From Prochlorococcus sp. MIT 0701 (lineage in GTDB: Bacteria > Cyanobacteriota > Cyanobacteriia > PCC-6307 > Cyanobiaceae), in contig NZ_JNBA01000030.1 in the NCBI RefSeq assembly GCF_000760295.1, positions 1 through 64,000 of the forward strand: a DNA stretch of 64,000 nt, given 5' to 3'. Every line of letters starts with the position of its first letter. The stretch's first letter is position 1. This document shows positions 29,179 through 38,405 of the stretch, one piece after another. The notes under the pieces are model-generated. The model was not told the DNA's origin. It was given only the letters and a program-made list of their open reading frames with translations, and searched no databases. Both the position numbers and the translations under genes were made by a program.

Positions 29179-30333
29179 ATGACCCTTGCCCTATCTGCCC
29201 ACAGGCTGCATCCGATCAGATGGCTTGGCTTGGTCCTCATCAGCATCAACCTAAGTGGCTGCAACGAAGGGTTACGTCAACGCATCGGCATTGGTTCTAA
29301 GACAAGCCCAGACAACACCCCTGTCGTCAGTGATCCACCCAAGTCAGCGCCTCTGCAGCCTGGCACCAATGTGATCGTGATTGCTGTGGAACAAGTCGGT
29401 CCGGCAGTGGTGCGCATCGACACGGTGAAACGGGTGGCAAACCCCCTTGGCAACCTCTTCGGCGGCGGACCTCCCATCCAACGGCAAGCAGGCCAGGGAT
29501 CAGGTTTCATCACACGCTCTGACGGGCTGATCTTCACCAATGCGCATGTGGTTGATGGGGCAGAACAGGTATCGGTAACCCTTCCAGATGGCCGCAACTA
29601 CAGCGGCAAAGTGCTTGGTGGTGATCCCCTCACCGATGTAGCCGTGGTCAAAGTCGTGGCGAAGAAGCTTCCCGTGGCCCCCCTTGGCAATTCCAACAAC
29701 ATCAAGCCTGGTCAATGGGCAATCGCTATCGGCAATCCTCTTGGACTAAACAACACCGTTACTGCAGGCATCATCAGCTCCGTCGACCGCACCAACGCCT
29801 TGGGGGGAGGGCAACGAGTTCCCTACATCCAAACTGACGCCGCCGTAAACCCAGGCAATAGCGGAGGACCACTCATCAATGCCTCAGGACAGGTGATCGG
29901 AATCAATACTGCCATCAAAGTTGCACCAGGAGGCGGGCTGAGTTTTGCAGTACCGATCAACCTGGCCAAACGAATTGCCCAACAAATCGTGGGGAGAGGG
30001 CAAGCTTCTCATCCCTATATCGGGGTAAGGCTTCAGAGCCTTACCCCCCAGCTAGCCAAAGAAATCAACGCAACAGGAGGGGAATGCCAGGTTCCTGAAG
30101 TTAATGCTGTTCTCGTTGTCGAAGTGATGTCTCGCAGCCCTGCAGACAAAGCCGGCGTGCGCCAATGCGACTTAATTAGTGAGGTCAATGGTGAGGTCGT
30201 CCGCGACCCTTCACAAGTACAACTTGCCGTTGATCGTGGGGAGGTTGGCCAACCCATGCCGCTCACCCTTGAACGAAACGAGAAGACGATCGAATTAATC
30301 GTGAAACCAGCAGAACTACCGCGCCAGGGGTGA
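29179..30333 (+). CDS. HtrA/Deg-family serine protease, lipoprotein
   Basis: A periplasmic or lumenal protease/chaperone for damaged proteins. The catalytic triad is H123 (FTNAHVVDG), D153 (DPLTDVAVVKV) and S228 (NPGNSGGPL). One PDZ domain covers roughly residues 275-375 (PYIGVRLQSL, VVEVMSRSPADKAGV). The N-terminus has a hydrophobic signal ending in a lipobox (NLSGC, C28), so it is probably lipid-anchored. It is divergent from dnaA over about 100 bases and closely followed by the glycosyltransferase gene. Confidence 0.93.
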   Translation: MTLALSAHRLHPIRWLGLVLISINLSGCNEGLRQRIGIGSKTSPDNTPVVSDPPKSAPLQPGTNVIVIAVEQVGPAVVRIDTVKRVANPLGNLFGGGPPIQRQAGQGSGFITRSDGLIFTNAHVVDGAEQVSVTLPDGRNYSGKVLGGDPLTDVAVVKVVAKKLPVAPLGNSNNIKPGQWAIAIGNPLGLNNTVTAGIISSVDRTNALGGGQRVPYIQTDAAVNPGNSGGPLINASGQVIGINTAIKVAPGGGLSFAVPINLAKRIAQQIVGRGQASHPYIGVRLQSLTPQLAKEINATGGECQVPEVNAVLVVEVMSRSPADKAGVRQCDLISEVNGEVVRDPSQVQLAVDRGEVGQPMPLTLERNEKTIELIVKPAELPRQG

Positions 30334-30339
30334 ATTGAC

Positions 30340-31047
30340 ATGTCAAAACCAGCGCTGGTTGTGATGGCCCGCTGGCCGGCAGCAGGCAGATGCAAACGAA
30401 GACTGGCCACCAATCTTGGAATAGTGCGTGCAGCATCTATCCAGGCCAGGCTTACCAAACACACTCTGAGCGTGGCAAATAATCTTGCCAATAGAGGTCT
30501 AGTCGAGGTGCAATTAGCGATCACTGGCCTCGCTCCCAAGGCAGCCAAGCGCTGGGCAGACGATCAGGGCATGAACGTTGTGGAGCTGCAAGGGAACGGA
30601 AGCCTGGGTGAACGGATGCGCCGACAGGTCTTGCGAGCACAGCAGCGACACAATCCAAAAATCAGCGCAGGTCGCACCACACTGCTAATCGGCACGGATC
30701 TGCCAAATTTGTGCGATCGAGATCTGCTTCAGGCCCTAGAGGCTTTGCAAGAGCATGAGTTCGTGCTTGGACCCGCTACTGATGGGGGCTACTGGTTACT
30801 TGGACTCTCAGGACGCTTGGTAAAGCCCGTAACACGCTGGCCCTTCTGCGGCATTCCCTGGGGGAGCAATCGGGTACTGCAAATCACACTGCAGAAAGCA
30901 GCAGATGCAGGCGTGATGCCTTGCTTGCTGCGCGAACAAAACGATCTCGATTGCCTTGAAGATCTTTCACCATGGCAAGCATGCGAGGAAGGATTGATAT
31001 CACAAAGATATGAACCAGGAAACAACTCGATTAAGGCTATAAAATGA
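30340..31047 (+). CDS. TIGR04282-type glycosyltransferase (arsenosugar/rSAM-associated)
   Basis: A 235-residue GT-A-like nucleotidyl/glycosyl transferase (DUF2064). Motifs are VVMARWPAAGRCKRRLA at the N-terminus, LLIGTDLPNLCDRDLL for the metal site, and VLGPATDGGYWLLGL. This family co-occurs with a radical SAM protein and with TIGR04283 transferases, and is linked to arsenosugar synthesis in some annotations. The paired TIGR04283 gene lies at 32.7 kb, split off by the calcium-repeat gene. It starts 6 bases after the protease gene. Confidence 0.8.
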   Translation: MSKPALVVMARWPAAGRCKRRLATNLGIVRAASIQARLTKHTLSVANNLANRGLVEVQLAITGLAPKAAKRWADDQGMNVVELQGNGSLGERMRRQVLRAQQRHNPKISAGRTTLLIGTDLPNLCDRDLLQALEALQEHEFVLGPATDGGYWLLGLSGRLVKPVTRWPFCGIPWGSNRVLQITLQKAADAGVMPCLLREQNDLDCLEDLSPWQACEEGLISQRYEPGNNSIKAIK

Positions 31048-31130
31048 GTCTTCAAAAACAAAATACCCTTTTCAAAAGTGAAGTAGTGCCGCTCAAAACG
31101 TCTTATCAGTGAGCAACATCACAGCTCTAA

Positions 31131-32150
31131 GTGAGGTGGGTCATCACCTCAGCCAAAGATTTGGGAGATGGTGTGTTCACCGAGGAAGAGATCCCTCCCC
31201 ACGACCTCAAAGCAATGAACTTCAAAACACATCTTCAGCAGGATATACAGCCAGATAGATATCCCCTCAAAAGAGGTAGAGAGGCACTAGGGCAAAAAAG
31301 GTTAATTGAAAGATCATTTGAACATGCTCAAATTCCAAAATCCTTCGAGACAGAGATTGGGCTTAATAGGCTTAACCCAGAAGTTATCGATCCAAATTCC
31401 GAAGAAAATTCTGAGCCGACAATCAAGGAGAGCGCGATAGACCTCAATCACGAGAGCAACACAGACAGACCAAAGCTTCCAACGATGACACCACTAGGTC
31501 ATAATGCTCCAGATGGACCGATTGAAGATGACAATAAAGAGCCCGTAGATCATCTTAGCTTTGATCAAGAAAGTTTAAATGTGAATCGCCTCATTGATCC
31601 TAGCAACTTTATAAATATGGACGAATTCCTTGGCGATATTCAAGACATTCAAGATATGGCAAAAGAAATCGTAGCAGGAGGGACCCAAAGTGGATGGTTC
31701 GATGATTTCGTGGAAGGCTGGGATAGATTTTGGGATGATGACAATAGATTAGGGACAGAAGACGAAGATGATCTAACCGGATGTGGAGATGATCTAGATG
31801 GTGACGGCACACCTAATTGGAGAGATTGGGATTACCATTTTGGCGATGACAAGGATAGCGATGGTGACGGAGTGAACAACAGTAGAGACAAGGATAATGA
31901 TGATCCTGATATCCAGATCATGGCCGGACAAGGCAAGGGAGGCAATCTTCCTCCATGGGTCAATGCCATGAATATTGCTGATACAAGTGAAATCAACCAG
32001 CATCACGAATCTATCCTTTTAGAGTCAATCGCCTCCCCACTTGAACAAACTCTCCTAACCGAAGATCTCTTTATGATTCATAAAATTCAAGCAAACGACT
32101 TTTCACAACCAATGCCAAATGCAACCATCACTCCCATTTCAGACATCTGA
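31131..32150 (+). CDS. Acidic protein with thrombospondin type 3-like calcium repeats
   Basis: A 339-residue, strongly acidic protein. Around residues 205-260 it has DxDGDG repeats (GDDLDGDGTPNWRDWDYHFG, then DKDSDGDGVNNSRDKDNDDP) like thrombospondin type 3 calcium-binding loops. No signal peptide is visible at the GTG start (31131); an ATG at 31215 (MNFKTHLQQ) is the alternative. The remainder has no recognisable domain. It is AT-rich compared with neighbours and splits the two glycosyltransferase genes, suggesting insertion. It may be a secreted or surface protein using a non-classical or C-terminal export signal. Confidence 0.65.
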   Translation: MRWVITSAKDLGDGVFTEEEIPPHDLKAMNFKTHLQQDIQPDRYPLKRGREALGQKRLIERSFEHAQIPKSFETEIGLNRLNPEVIDPNSEENSEPTIKESAIDLNHESNTDRPKLPTMTPLGHNAPDGPIEDDNKEPVDHLSFDQESLNVNRLIDPSNFINMDEFLGDIQDIQDMAKEIVAGGTQSGWFDDFVEGWDRFWDDDNRLGTEDEDDLTGCGDDLDGDGTPNWRDWDYHFGDDKDSDGDGVNNSRDKDNDDPDIQIMAGQGKGGNLPPWVNAMNIADTSEINQHHESILLESIASPLEQTLLTEDLFMIHKIQANDFSQPMPNATITPISDI

Positions 32151-32674
32151 TCTAAGCATCAAATCGGCGACTTATTGCTAACGTAAAAAACTGACAGACT
32201 GATCAAATTATCTATAGACCACTGCTAAATTAGCGAGCCTCAATCAAAGCAATCACAAAGTCATACACAACTTCGGGGCTTTTATATGCTTCAGCAAAGT
32301 CCAATCAACTCTTGCTGAAGTTTCACAACTATACAGCTCCAAAGACTACGTATACAGGCCTATATCTCTTGCAGATTTTACCTGCCTAAGTTTCACGCCC
32401 TTCCATGACAATAGCCAAGATATAACTAGTCATCCTCTTCAATGTTTGATTAGCCAAAGCTTGCTCTCTAATCCGTTTAGCGAGGCACTCTGGTCAATCT
32501 TTATCGCAAGCAGATGTACTCTGCAAGTATGCAATACCAATTTCCTTAGAGCGGCTCCTACAAATATCCCTTATGGGATCTCGCCATTGAGTTGCTTAAA
32601 CAACAAGCCAATCAACCATATTTATCGTGATCCTCTAAGCCAATCCAATCAGGCAGTTTTCTGCAATATCAAAC
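32151..32674. other. AT-rich gene-free interval of about 520 bases
   Basis: No supported ORF. One notable feature is a 9-bp inverted repeat CTTCAGCAA (32289-32297) / TTGCTGAAG (32312-32320) followed by TTT, which could be a weak terminator or part of a small RNA. A nine-base word, AAGTTTCAC, occurs right after it and again about 75 bases on. Confidence 0.4.
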
Positions 32675-33370
32675 ATGAGCGAAGTGCCCAGCCTCAGCGT
32701 GATTGTGCCGAGCCTGAATGAAGCCAGCCGTCTACCACTGCTGTTGGCCGATCTTCAACGCTGGCCGACACCCCTTGACCTTTGGATCGTTGATGCTGGC
32801 AGCTCTGATGACACAGAACTCGTTGCCCAACTCACAGGAGCTCAAGTATTGCCAGTAGCCAATCCCAATCGGGGTGCTCAGCTCAGCCATGGAGCATGCC
32901 ATGCAAAAGGAACTTGGTTGATGTTCCTGCATGCTGACAGCCGCCTCCCCCCCCAATGGCCCGCTGTCGTTGAAGCAGTGATTACTCAGTCAGCAGGAGA
33001 GCTGAATGCTTGGTTTTTCGACTACAAAATCCAAGGGAAGGGATCAAAACTGCGTCTATTGGAACTAGCGGTGGCCCTTCGCAGCAATTGGCTACAACGG
33101 CCCTATGGCGATCAAGGCTTGCTCATCAGCAAAACGCTCTACCAACACATCGGGGGATACAAACCCATCCCTTTGATGGAAGATCTCGATTTGGTACAGC
33201 GACTCTCTTGCCAAGTCAGGTTGCTGAGCCTGGGATTACCCCTTTACACCGATGGCCGTCGTTTGCAACGGCTAGGTCTACTGAATCAAGCCTGGCAAAA
33301 CGCCCAATTGCGTAGACGCTGGCGCAGAGGAGACGAAGCCAAGCTGCTGTCGACGGTCTATTACCGATAG
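32675..33370 (+). CDS. TIGR04283-type family 2 glycosyltransferase
   Basis: A 231-residue GT2 transferase: LSVIVPSLNEASRLPLLLAD at the N-terminus, LWIVDAGSSDDTELVA for nucleotide-sugar binding, WLMFLHADSRLPPQW with the DxD-like metal motif, and GDQGLLISKTLYQHIGGYKP near the acceptor site. This family is the usual partner of TIGR04282 and is associated with arsenosugar synthesis. No membrane helices are seen. It is convergent with the GNAT gene, 4 bases apart. Confidence 0.82.
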   Translation: MSEVPSLSVIVPSLNEASRLPLLLADLQRWPTPLDLWIVDAGSSDDTELVAQLTGAQVLPVANPNRGAQLSHGACHAKGTWLMFLHADSRLPPQWPAVVEAVITQSAGELNAWFFDYKIQGKGSKLRLLELAVALRSNWLQRPYGDQGLLISKTLYQHIGGYKPIPLMEDLDLVQRLSCQVRLLSLGLPLYTDGRRLQRLGLLNQAWQNAQLRRRWRRGDEAKLLSTVYYR

Positions 33371-33373
33371 CCC

Positions 33374-33874
33374 TTAGGCATACCAGAAAGCACATCGGTG
33401 GCCATCAGGCTCCAGAGTCCAACCCTGTCGCTCATAGAAATCGACAACACCTGGATCAGCGAAGAGCGTGACCCGTTCAATACCCATCTCCTTAAGAGAT
33501 TCAAGGGTGTAATCCATTAGATGCTTACCCAATCCCACCCCCTGATAAATGGGGTGAATCGCTACATCCCACACTGTGGCTTCAAGAACTCCATCACCTG
33601 TACATCGAGCAAAACCAACCAAACGAGGCAACAGGGAATCATGGCGCCAAAGACCAACCTTGAGGAGAGTGTGATCAAGTGCCCGACGCACTCGACGCAT
33701 CGGCCGGCGACTCCAGCCCACAGCCTCCAGCAATTGTTCAAGCTCAACAAGATCGAATGAACGGTTTTGACTGAAGACAAGCTTGATCTGCTCATTCGAA
33801 GACGGGCACTCTCGTGCTCCATGCCCATAGGCCTGCTCAAGCACCTCCGGCGTTAGCGAACAGGAGCTGATCAC
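33374..33874 (-). CDS. GNAT-family N-acetyltransferase
   Basis: A 166-residue acetyl-CoA-dependent acetyltransferase. The core reads TVWDVAIHPIYQGVGLGKHL (motif A, acetyl-CoA pyrophosphate loop) and VTLFADPGVVDFYERQGW (motif B). This resembles the cyanobacterial/plastid Ycf52-NSI-like group, which acetylates proteins or small amines. The start is not certain. Confidence 0.8.
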   Translation of the reverse strand: MISSCSLTPEVLEQAYGHGARECPSSNEQIKLVFSQNRSFDLVELEQLLEAVGWSRRPMRRVRRALDHTLLKVGLWRHDSLLPRLVGFARCTGDGVLEATVWDVAIHPIYQGVGLGKHLMDYTLESLKEMGIERVTLFADPGVVDFYERQGWTLEPDGHRCAFWYA

Positions 33875-33974
33875 ACAGCAGTGCTCAACTGTCTTGATCC
33901 TGCCTCACCAACCCCCATAGCCATCACGCTTGAGGGTGCAATCAAGATCCAATCGCTGAAAGCAAAAACTAAAT

Positions 33975-35774
33975 TCAAAGTTTCGCCAGTCCCCGTTCCT
34001 GTAGTTCCGCCAACTGAGAATAAAGGCCCCCCTTGGCACGAAGCTCAAGGTGAGTTCCCTGCTCAATCAGCTCGCCCCGCCGAAGCACCATGATTCGATC
34101 GGCTGCTTCCACAGTGGCCAGGCGATGGGCAATCACAACAGCGGTGCGACGTTCAAGCAAACGATCTAGATCCCTTTGCAATGTCGCTTCCGTGGAAGGG
34201 TCCATGAAAGCTGTCGCCTCATCCATGACCAGCACAGTGGGGTTGCGAATGGCCACCCTTGCAACCGCTAAGAGCTGTCTCTCTCCCGATGACAAATTGC
34301 CGCCACGCTCCCTGAGCTCAGTCTCCAAGCCGTTGGGTAGCCGATTGAGCAAAGGATCAAGGCCAAGATCCCTACAGATCGCCCGCAAACGATCATCCTC
34401 AATCGAGGAATCCAATCGAAGGTTATCTGCAACATTGCCGCTAAACAGAAAGGTGTCCTGAAGCACAACCCCCAGTTGTTTGCGTAGCCGCGAAAGAGGG
34501 ATTGTTTTGATGTCAACACCATCAAGCATGATCCGCCCGACCTGAGGCTCGTAGAGGCGACACAGCAAGCGGATCAGGGTCGTCTTGCCTGAGCCGGTTG
34601 GTCCTACCAGGGCAACATGTTCACCAGCAGAAATACGAAAACTAAGATCCTGGAGAATCGGCTCGTCCGGCCGATAGGCAAAGCTCACGCCCTCAAACAC
34701 CACCTCACCGCAAGGAGCAGAAGCCGAGGGCCTAGCAGCGATGGGTTCCGCTTTAACAGGACTTGGATCGACAATGTCAAGTGGCTGCTCCAGCAACTCG
34801 CCAATCCGTTCAACAGCGGTCAGTCCCCCCTGAATCTGAGTGAAGCGATCAGCAAGTTGCCGCAAAGGATCAAACAAACGCTGGGAATAAAGGATGAACG
34901 TTGTCAAGGTGCCAAGGCCCATTGTCTCGGCAGTCACCATCCATCCACCAAGGGCCAGCACCGCAGCAACGGCTGCCAGGGCAACCCATTCGATAAAAGC
35001 TGAAATGCTGCTGTCATAAAAGATCGTTCCATTCACGGCTTGCCTGTAGGCCGAGCCAGTGCGATCAAATAGCTGCCCATTAAACGTTTCTCGACGAAAC
35101 ATCTGGACCACTTCAAGCCCCTGAAGGTTTTCCTGAAAATCGGCATTGAGCTGAGAGAGTTCCTCCCTCACGCGGTAATTGGCTTTCCGGTATCGGCCTT
35201 GCAACCAAAGGATCACCAAGGTGACCGGTACCTGCGTCACCAGCAGCAATCCCCCCAGCCGCCAATCAATCAACATCATGGTGACTGCAATCACCACAAG
35301 GGTGACGAGGTCCCCCAAAACTCCCACTGCCCCACTGCCAAAAACCTCAGACAGTGCATTCACATCACTGGTCAGCCGAGTCAACAACTTGCCAACAGGC
35401 ATCCGATCGTGAAAGCGCAGCGAAAGGGCCATGGCATGGCCAAAAAGATCGTTACGAATACGGGCCGTTAGCCGTTGCCCCAAGGCCTCGATATTGAAAG
35501 ACTGAAAGCCCTGCAGACCCAAGCGCAGAAGCACAGAAATCAGCAGAATCCCCACCAAAAGTCTTACGGCTGAGCTCACTGGCAGCTCACTGAGCCAAGG
35601 GAAGGTTGACTCTTGCTTCAAAACACTGATCGCCTGGCCCACCAAGAGGGGTTGAATGGCACCAGCGAGGGCTAACGGCACCAAGAGGGCCAGGACCATC
35701 CATAGACGCCGACGGTCCTCACGGAGATAACGCCCCAGACGCCGAACCCGCTGAAAATCAGTAACAGCCATCAA
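33975..35774 (-). CDS. ABC exporter, fused membrane-ATPase half-transporter
   Basis: A 599-residue half transporter of the MsbA/MDR type. An N-terminal six-helix export domain (residues about 25-310) is followed by a nucleotide-binding domain with [15 protein letters not shown] (Walker A), [15 protein letters not shown] (signature) and [12 protein letters not shown] (Walker B). It probably works as a homodimer exporting lipid, peptide or drug-like substrates. Its start overlaps the hisG stop codon (ATGA), an unusual pairing suggesting one transcript. Confidence 0.92.
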   Translation of the reverse strand: MMAVTDFQRVRRLGRYLREDRRRLWMVLALLVPLALAGAIQPLLVGQAISVLKQESTFPWLSELPVSSAVRLLVGILLISVLLRLGLQGFQSFNIEALGQRLTARIRNDLFGHAMALSLRFHDRMPVGKLLTRLTSDVNALSEVFGSGAVGVLGDLVTLVVIAVTMMLIDWRLGGLLLVTQVPVTLVILWLQGRYRKANYRVREELSQLNADFQENLQGLEVVQMFRRETFNGQLFDRTGSAYRQAVNGTIFYDSSISAFIEWVALAAVAAVLALGGWMVTAETMGLGTLTTFILYSQRLFDPLRQLADRFTQIQGGLTAVERIGELLEQPLDIVDPSPVKAEPIAARPSASAPCGEVVFEGVSFAYRPDEPILQDLSFRISAGEHVALVGPTGSGKTTLIRLLCRLYEPQVGRIMLDGVDIKTIPLSRLRKQLGVVLQDTFLFSGNVADNLRLDSSIEDDRLRAICRDLGLDPLLNRLPNGLETELRERGGNLSSGERQLLAVARVAIRNPTVLVMDEATAFMDPSTEATLQRDLDRLLERRTAVVIAHRLATVEAADRIMVLRRGELIEQGTHLELRAKGGLYSQLAELQERGLAKL

Positions 35775-36424
35775 GCTGAATTCTTAGGTAATGATTGCTG
35801 AATCCGCATGGCCTCCACAATCAACTGAAGATCTCCACGGTCCAACCTCAAGGCCAATGGATGACCTATCAAGCGTGCCGAGGACTGAAATAGCTCCTCA
35901 ATGGCCACTAAGCCATTGTCGCGAAGGGTGCGGCCTGTCGCTACCAGGTCGACAATCGCTTCAGCAATGCCTGTTATAGGGCCAAGTTCTACCGAACCGG
36001 TGAGGTGAACAAGTTCTACAGGCAGATCAAGAGCGTCGAAAAATTCTCGAGCACAATGGGTAAACTTGCTAGCCACTCGACAATGGGGCGGTAGATCAGC
36101 CGCGTGCTTATAGCCACTGCTGTCCTTCACTGCCACAGCCATACGGCAGCCCCCGAAGCCAAGATCAACCAACTGGGCAACGGGCATCTGATGCTCCCGA
36201 AGCACGTCGTAACCCACAACTCCCAACTGGGCCTGGCCATAGGCAACATAAACGGGCACATCCCCGTTGCGCACCAACAATGCCCGGGCCCGACCACAAC
36301 GGGAAGGCACCATTAACTGACGATTGCCTGGATCAAGTACAGCGGAGAAATCCAACCCAGCAGATTGAAACCGAGCAACCGAATCATTCAGCAAAGCTCC
36401 CTTTGCAAGCGCGACCGTGATCAT
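35771..36424 (-). CDS. hisG: ATP phosphoribosyltransferase, short form
   Basis: First step of histidine synthesis: ATP plus PRPP gives phosphoribosyl-ATP. The short (HisG-S) form of about 217 residues needs HisZ as regulatory partner, which is not in this window. Sequence landmarks are [15 protein letters not shown], the [19 protein letters not shown] stretch and the PRPP-loop region [16 protein letters not shown]. The ATG at 36424 is chosen; the frame extends to 36469 but would then overlap gloB. Confidence 0.93.
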   Translation of the reverse strand: MITVALAKGALLNDSVARFQSAGLDFSAVLDPGNRQLMVPSRCGRARALLVRNGDVPVYVAYGQAQLGVVGYDVLREHQMPVAQLVDLGFGGCRMAVAVKDSSGYKHAADLPPHCRVASKFTHCAREFFDALDLPVELVHLTGSVELGPITGIAEAIVDLVATGRTLRDNGLVAIEELFQSSARLIGHPLALRLDRGDLQLIVEAMRIQQSLPKNSA

Positions 36425-36453
36425 GGAGCGATGCGTCGACCTGGACTTTAACG

Positions 36454-37236
36454 ATGGAAGCAACCTCAACAGCTGCGACTACCGATGAACAACGTTCATC
36501 GGTCCATGCCCTTCCTGTTCTTCAGGACAACATCATCTGGATCTGGATTAAGGGAGACCAGGCTGTCGTTGTGGATCCAGCAATCGCAGAACCAGTCAAG
36601 ACATGGCTGCAAACTCGAAAGCTCTCACTCGCAGCAGTACTTCAGACCCATCACCATGCTGATCACATTGGTGGAACCCTTGAGCTGCTTAGGGACTGGC
36701 CTAACGCAGCCGTGGTAGCAGCCGCTGCAGACCGTGATCGCATTCCGTTCCAGACGATCTCCGTTCGTGATAGAGACAAGATTTCTCTTCTAAACAGCAG
36801 TGTTGAGGTGCTCGCCGTTGCGGGTCATACCAGAGCACACATTGCTTATTACCTGCCCACAAACAATGAAGATCGTGAAGATCCAGCCCTGTTTTGTGGT
36901 GACACCCTTTTCGGAGCTGGATGTGGCCGGCTGTTTGAAGGAACTGCCGAAGACATGTACAAGGCTCTGCAACGTCTCTGTTGCCTGCCAGCGAAGACCC
37001 GTGTGTATTGCGCTCACGAATACACCGAAGCAAATCTGCGCTGGGCCGCCGCCCTGCATCCAGAAGATGTTGCTATCAACGAGCGACTTGCAGACGTTTC
37101 CAGTCGCCGCAAGCGAGGTGCCCTGAGCCTGCCTAGCAGCATTTCAGAAGAACAACGTACCAACCTGTTTGTGCGTGCTCAGAGCAGCAAAGAGCTGGCA
37201 GAACTTCGCCAACACAAGGATCAATGGCAAAACTAA
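36454..37236 (+). CDS. gloB: Hydroxyacylglutathione hydrolase (glyoxalase II)
   Basis: Metallo-beta-lactamase-fold enzyme that hydrolyses S-lactoylglutathione in methylglyoxal detoxification. The metal-binding motif is [11 protein letters not shown]; further ligands are in [12 protein letters not shown] and [13 protein letters not shown], and [14 protein letters not shown] marks the glyoxalase II C-terminal substrate site. 260 residues is normal. It is divergent from hisG over about 30 bases. Confidence 0.94.
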   Translation: MEATSTAATTDEQRSSVHALPVLQDNIIWIWIKGDQAVVVDPAIAEPVKTWLQTRKLSLAAVLQTHHHADHIGGTLELLRDWPNAAVVAAAADRDRIPFQTISVRDRDKISLLNSSVEVLAVAGHTRAHIAYYLPTNNEDREDPALFCGDTLFGAGCGRLFEGTAEDMYKALQRLCCLPAKTRVYCAHEYTEANLRWAAALHPEDVAINERLADVSSRRKRGALSLPSSISEEQRTNLFVRAQSSKELAELRQHKDQWQN

Positions 37237-37460
37237 GCACACATACCTAACTCAGCAAAATCAAAACGGCCTGCCCGTGGCAAAACCGCTCACAAACAAG
37301 ACAGGCCTGTCCCAATGGAACAGGACCAACAACCAGTGAGATTGCAGTCCATTGAGATCAAGGCCGCTCGAACATGAACGAAGCGGCCTCACTCCCAGAG
37401 GATTTTCAACAGAAACAAAAGCTGACAGCGATGATGCACCATTGATGCTCAGAGCAGACC

Positions 37461-37859
37461 ATGAACGCCCCTTCTGTGCAAGCAATCACAACAGCATCAG
37501 CTCCAGCACCAGTCGGGCCCTATAACCAGGCCGTACTAGCAGGAGGATGGCTGTACTGCTCTGGTCAAATTGCCCTTGATCCAACCAACGGGGTCATGGT
37601 TGGGCAAGGTGATGTGGAAGCTGAAACCCGCCAGGTCCTAAGCAATCTGATGGCTGTGCTCACAGCAGCCGGTGCTGAGCCAAGGCAAGTGATTCGTACC
37701 ACGGTTTACCTCACGGATCTGGCCGACTTCCAGAGGGTTAATGCTCTCTATGGCGAGATCTTCGGGGATGGCATCAGCCCAGCAAGAGCATGTGTTCAAG
37801 TAGCTGCCCTCCCAAAAGGTGGTCGAGTGGAAATCGATTGCGTTGCTTGGCTCGGCTGA
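37461..37859 (+). CDS. ridA: RidA-family reactive enamine/imine deaminase
   Basis: A 132-residue YjgF/YER057c/UK114 protein that hydrolyses reactive 2-aminoacrylate-type enamines. It shows PAPVGPYNQAVLAGGWLYCS and ends SPARACVQVAALPKGGRVEI, with the catalytic arginine in ARACV. Expected as a trimer in the cytosol. It follows gloB by about 225 bases. Confidence 0.93.
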   Translation: MNAPSVQAITTASAPAPVGPYNQAVLAGGWLYCSGQIALDPTNGVMVGQGDVEAETRQVLSNLMAVLTAAGAEPRQVIRTTVYLTDLADFQRVNALYGEIFGDGISPARACVQVAALPKGGRVEIDCVAWLG

Positions 37860-38149
37860 AAACAACCAGAGAGACGTGAAGCGCTTGGATCAAGCGTGTA
37901 GCGACTCAAGAAAATCTTGTCCCTGTCCTCTTATCCCTGACCTAGCAGGAGTTCTTCGATCCGATCAACCCTAATCACTTTGATTGACAGCGGAAGTGGG
38001 GTTACTGCTAACTCCTGTGACTTTCCCTAGCGTTGAAAGGGGAAAAAACGATTGGCCGAACCTAAAAGCAAAAGCCGAATCCGCCAAGACGGACAGTCCG
38101 CTGAGTAGTCTGAAGATTGCATAGGTTTAGAGGCGTACTGCGAGAAACC
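37860..38149. other. Interval with small inverted repeats before the DUF3136-like gene
   Basis: About 290 bases. Directly after ridA is a six-bp hairpin CGCTTG-GAT-CAAGCG (37882-37896) without a T-run. Near the other end is CGGACAGTCCG (38090-38100). No tRNA or ORF is supported; a small RNA or leader is possible. Confidence 0.35.
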
Positions 38150-38371
38150 ATGGCCGAAGCCAAGTTGACCATTGGCGAACTCGAGGCGGGTTATCCCCTT
38201 TACTGCAAGGCCCTAAGGCGACTGCTGCAGGAAGGTCGTAGCACCCAAGAGATAGAGCGCACAGTGTGTTGGAGCCATCTTGAGACCCTCAATCGTTGCC
38301 TCCCCAGCCGTTACAAGGCACCGTCTTATTTGCTTGTGCTGATCAGACGGGATCTGGAACAACCAAAGTAG
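38150..38371 (+). CDS. DUF3136-like small protein next to the carboxysome operon
   Basis: A 73-residue protein (MAEAKLTIGELEAGYPLYCK ... TVCWSHLETLNRCLPSRYK) that matches my recollection of DUF3136 proteins confined to marine picocyanobacteria. It has two cysteines and no membrane helix. The ATG at 38150 is preferred to a start at 38117. It is convergent with cbbX, the last gene of the carboxysome operon. Function is unknown. Confidence 0.7.
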   Translation: MAEAKLTIGELEAGYPLYCKALRRLLQEGRSTQEIERTVCWSHLETLNRCLPSRYKAPSYLLVLIRRDLEQPK

Positions 38372-38405
38372 AGAATGGTTTTCATCCAAAAGCTATCTTC
38401 AATCC

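Noticed and set aside
37860-38149. Possible tRNA or structured RNA
   Set aside because: Small inverted repeats are present, but no cloverleaf or T-loop consensus could be built.
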